From assembly GCA_964537285.1 (NCBI GenBank), contig CAZHZT010000188.1:1-6912 (forward strand): a DNA stretch of 6,912 bases, read 5' to 3'. This document shows positions 6,910-6,912 of the stretch, in pieces. Below the pieces are notes generated by a model, which saw nothing but the letters and a program-made list of their open reading frames with translations, was not told where the DNA came from and did no database searches. The number at the start of each line of letters is the position of its first letter. Positions within the stretch are counted from its first letter, which is position 1. Source of the stretch: CAZHZT01 sp964537285 (GTDB lineage Bacteria > Bacteroidota > Bacteroidia > Chitinophagales > Saprospiraceae). A program made the position numbers and the translations under genes.

Positions 6910-6912
6910 TCC

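Noticed and set aside
6799..6912. A promoter for the operon (AT-rich TAAAAT near 6875 with an upstream TTGATT on the minus strand)
   Set aside because: The spacing between the two boxes is about 11 bases, too short for a sigma70-type promoter, and no clear Bacteroidota TAnnTTTG box at the right distance was found.
1..6912. CRISPR array, tRNA or rRNA genes
   Set aside because: No regularly spaced direct repeats with unique spacers were seen, and no tRNA- or rRNA-like segments stood out; nearly all of the window is coding.

Overview
The window holds a compact two-gene ATPase module transcribed leftward (minus strand). It sits next to the first half of a tyrosine recombinase gene, also on the minus strand, which runs off the left edge. 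The module is AT-rich (sampled lines about 30% GC). The recombinase and the short intergenic stretch beside it are visibly richer (about 45-55% GC). The genes lack clear Shine-Dalgarno sequences and favour A/T-rich codons. With the style of the recombinase, this suggests a Bacteroidota-type bacterium, but that assignment is an inference and not secure.

Layout from left to right. Positions 1-475 encode the N-terminal 158 residues of a XerC/D- or IntI-like tyrosine recombinase. Positions 476-641 are noncoding and dense in inverted repeats: an 11-bp dyad against the recombinase start codon, a tight 6-bp hairpin, and a larger hairpin with an attC-like layout. Positions 642-2177 encode a 511-residue AAA/STAND-type ATPase with a C-terminal HEPN-like domain (RNPLAH motif), a likely RNase effector. 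Sixteen bases upstream ends a 1534-residue protein (2194-6798). In order it has an SH3-like N-terminus, helical TPR-like repeats, a possible cold-shock/OB-like domain, canonical TPRs, a long unrecognised helical region, a beta-sandwich, and a C-terminal STAND-type ATPase with a winged-helix-like tail. Positions 6799-6912 are a short leader and flank.

Working model (inference): the two proteins form an anti-phage or other conflict system. The large protein would be the sensor or scaffold, with possible nucleic-acid-binding domains and TPRs coupled to an NTPase switch. The small protein would be a partner NTPase that unleashes a HEPN RNase. The module is bracketed by a perfect 11-bp inverted repeat (624-634 and 6854-6864). 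The left copy forms the outer arm of the attC-like hairpin just past the last stop codon. This is what a large integron-style gene cassette would look like, although the orientation relative to the recombinase is not the classical integron arrangement and the core sequence is imperfect. I can name the domain types with fair confidence, but I do not recognise this exact gene pair as a named defence system.
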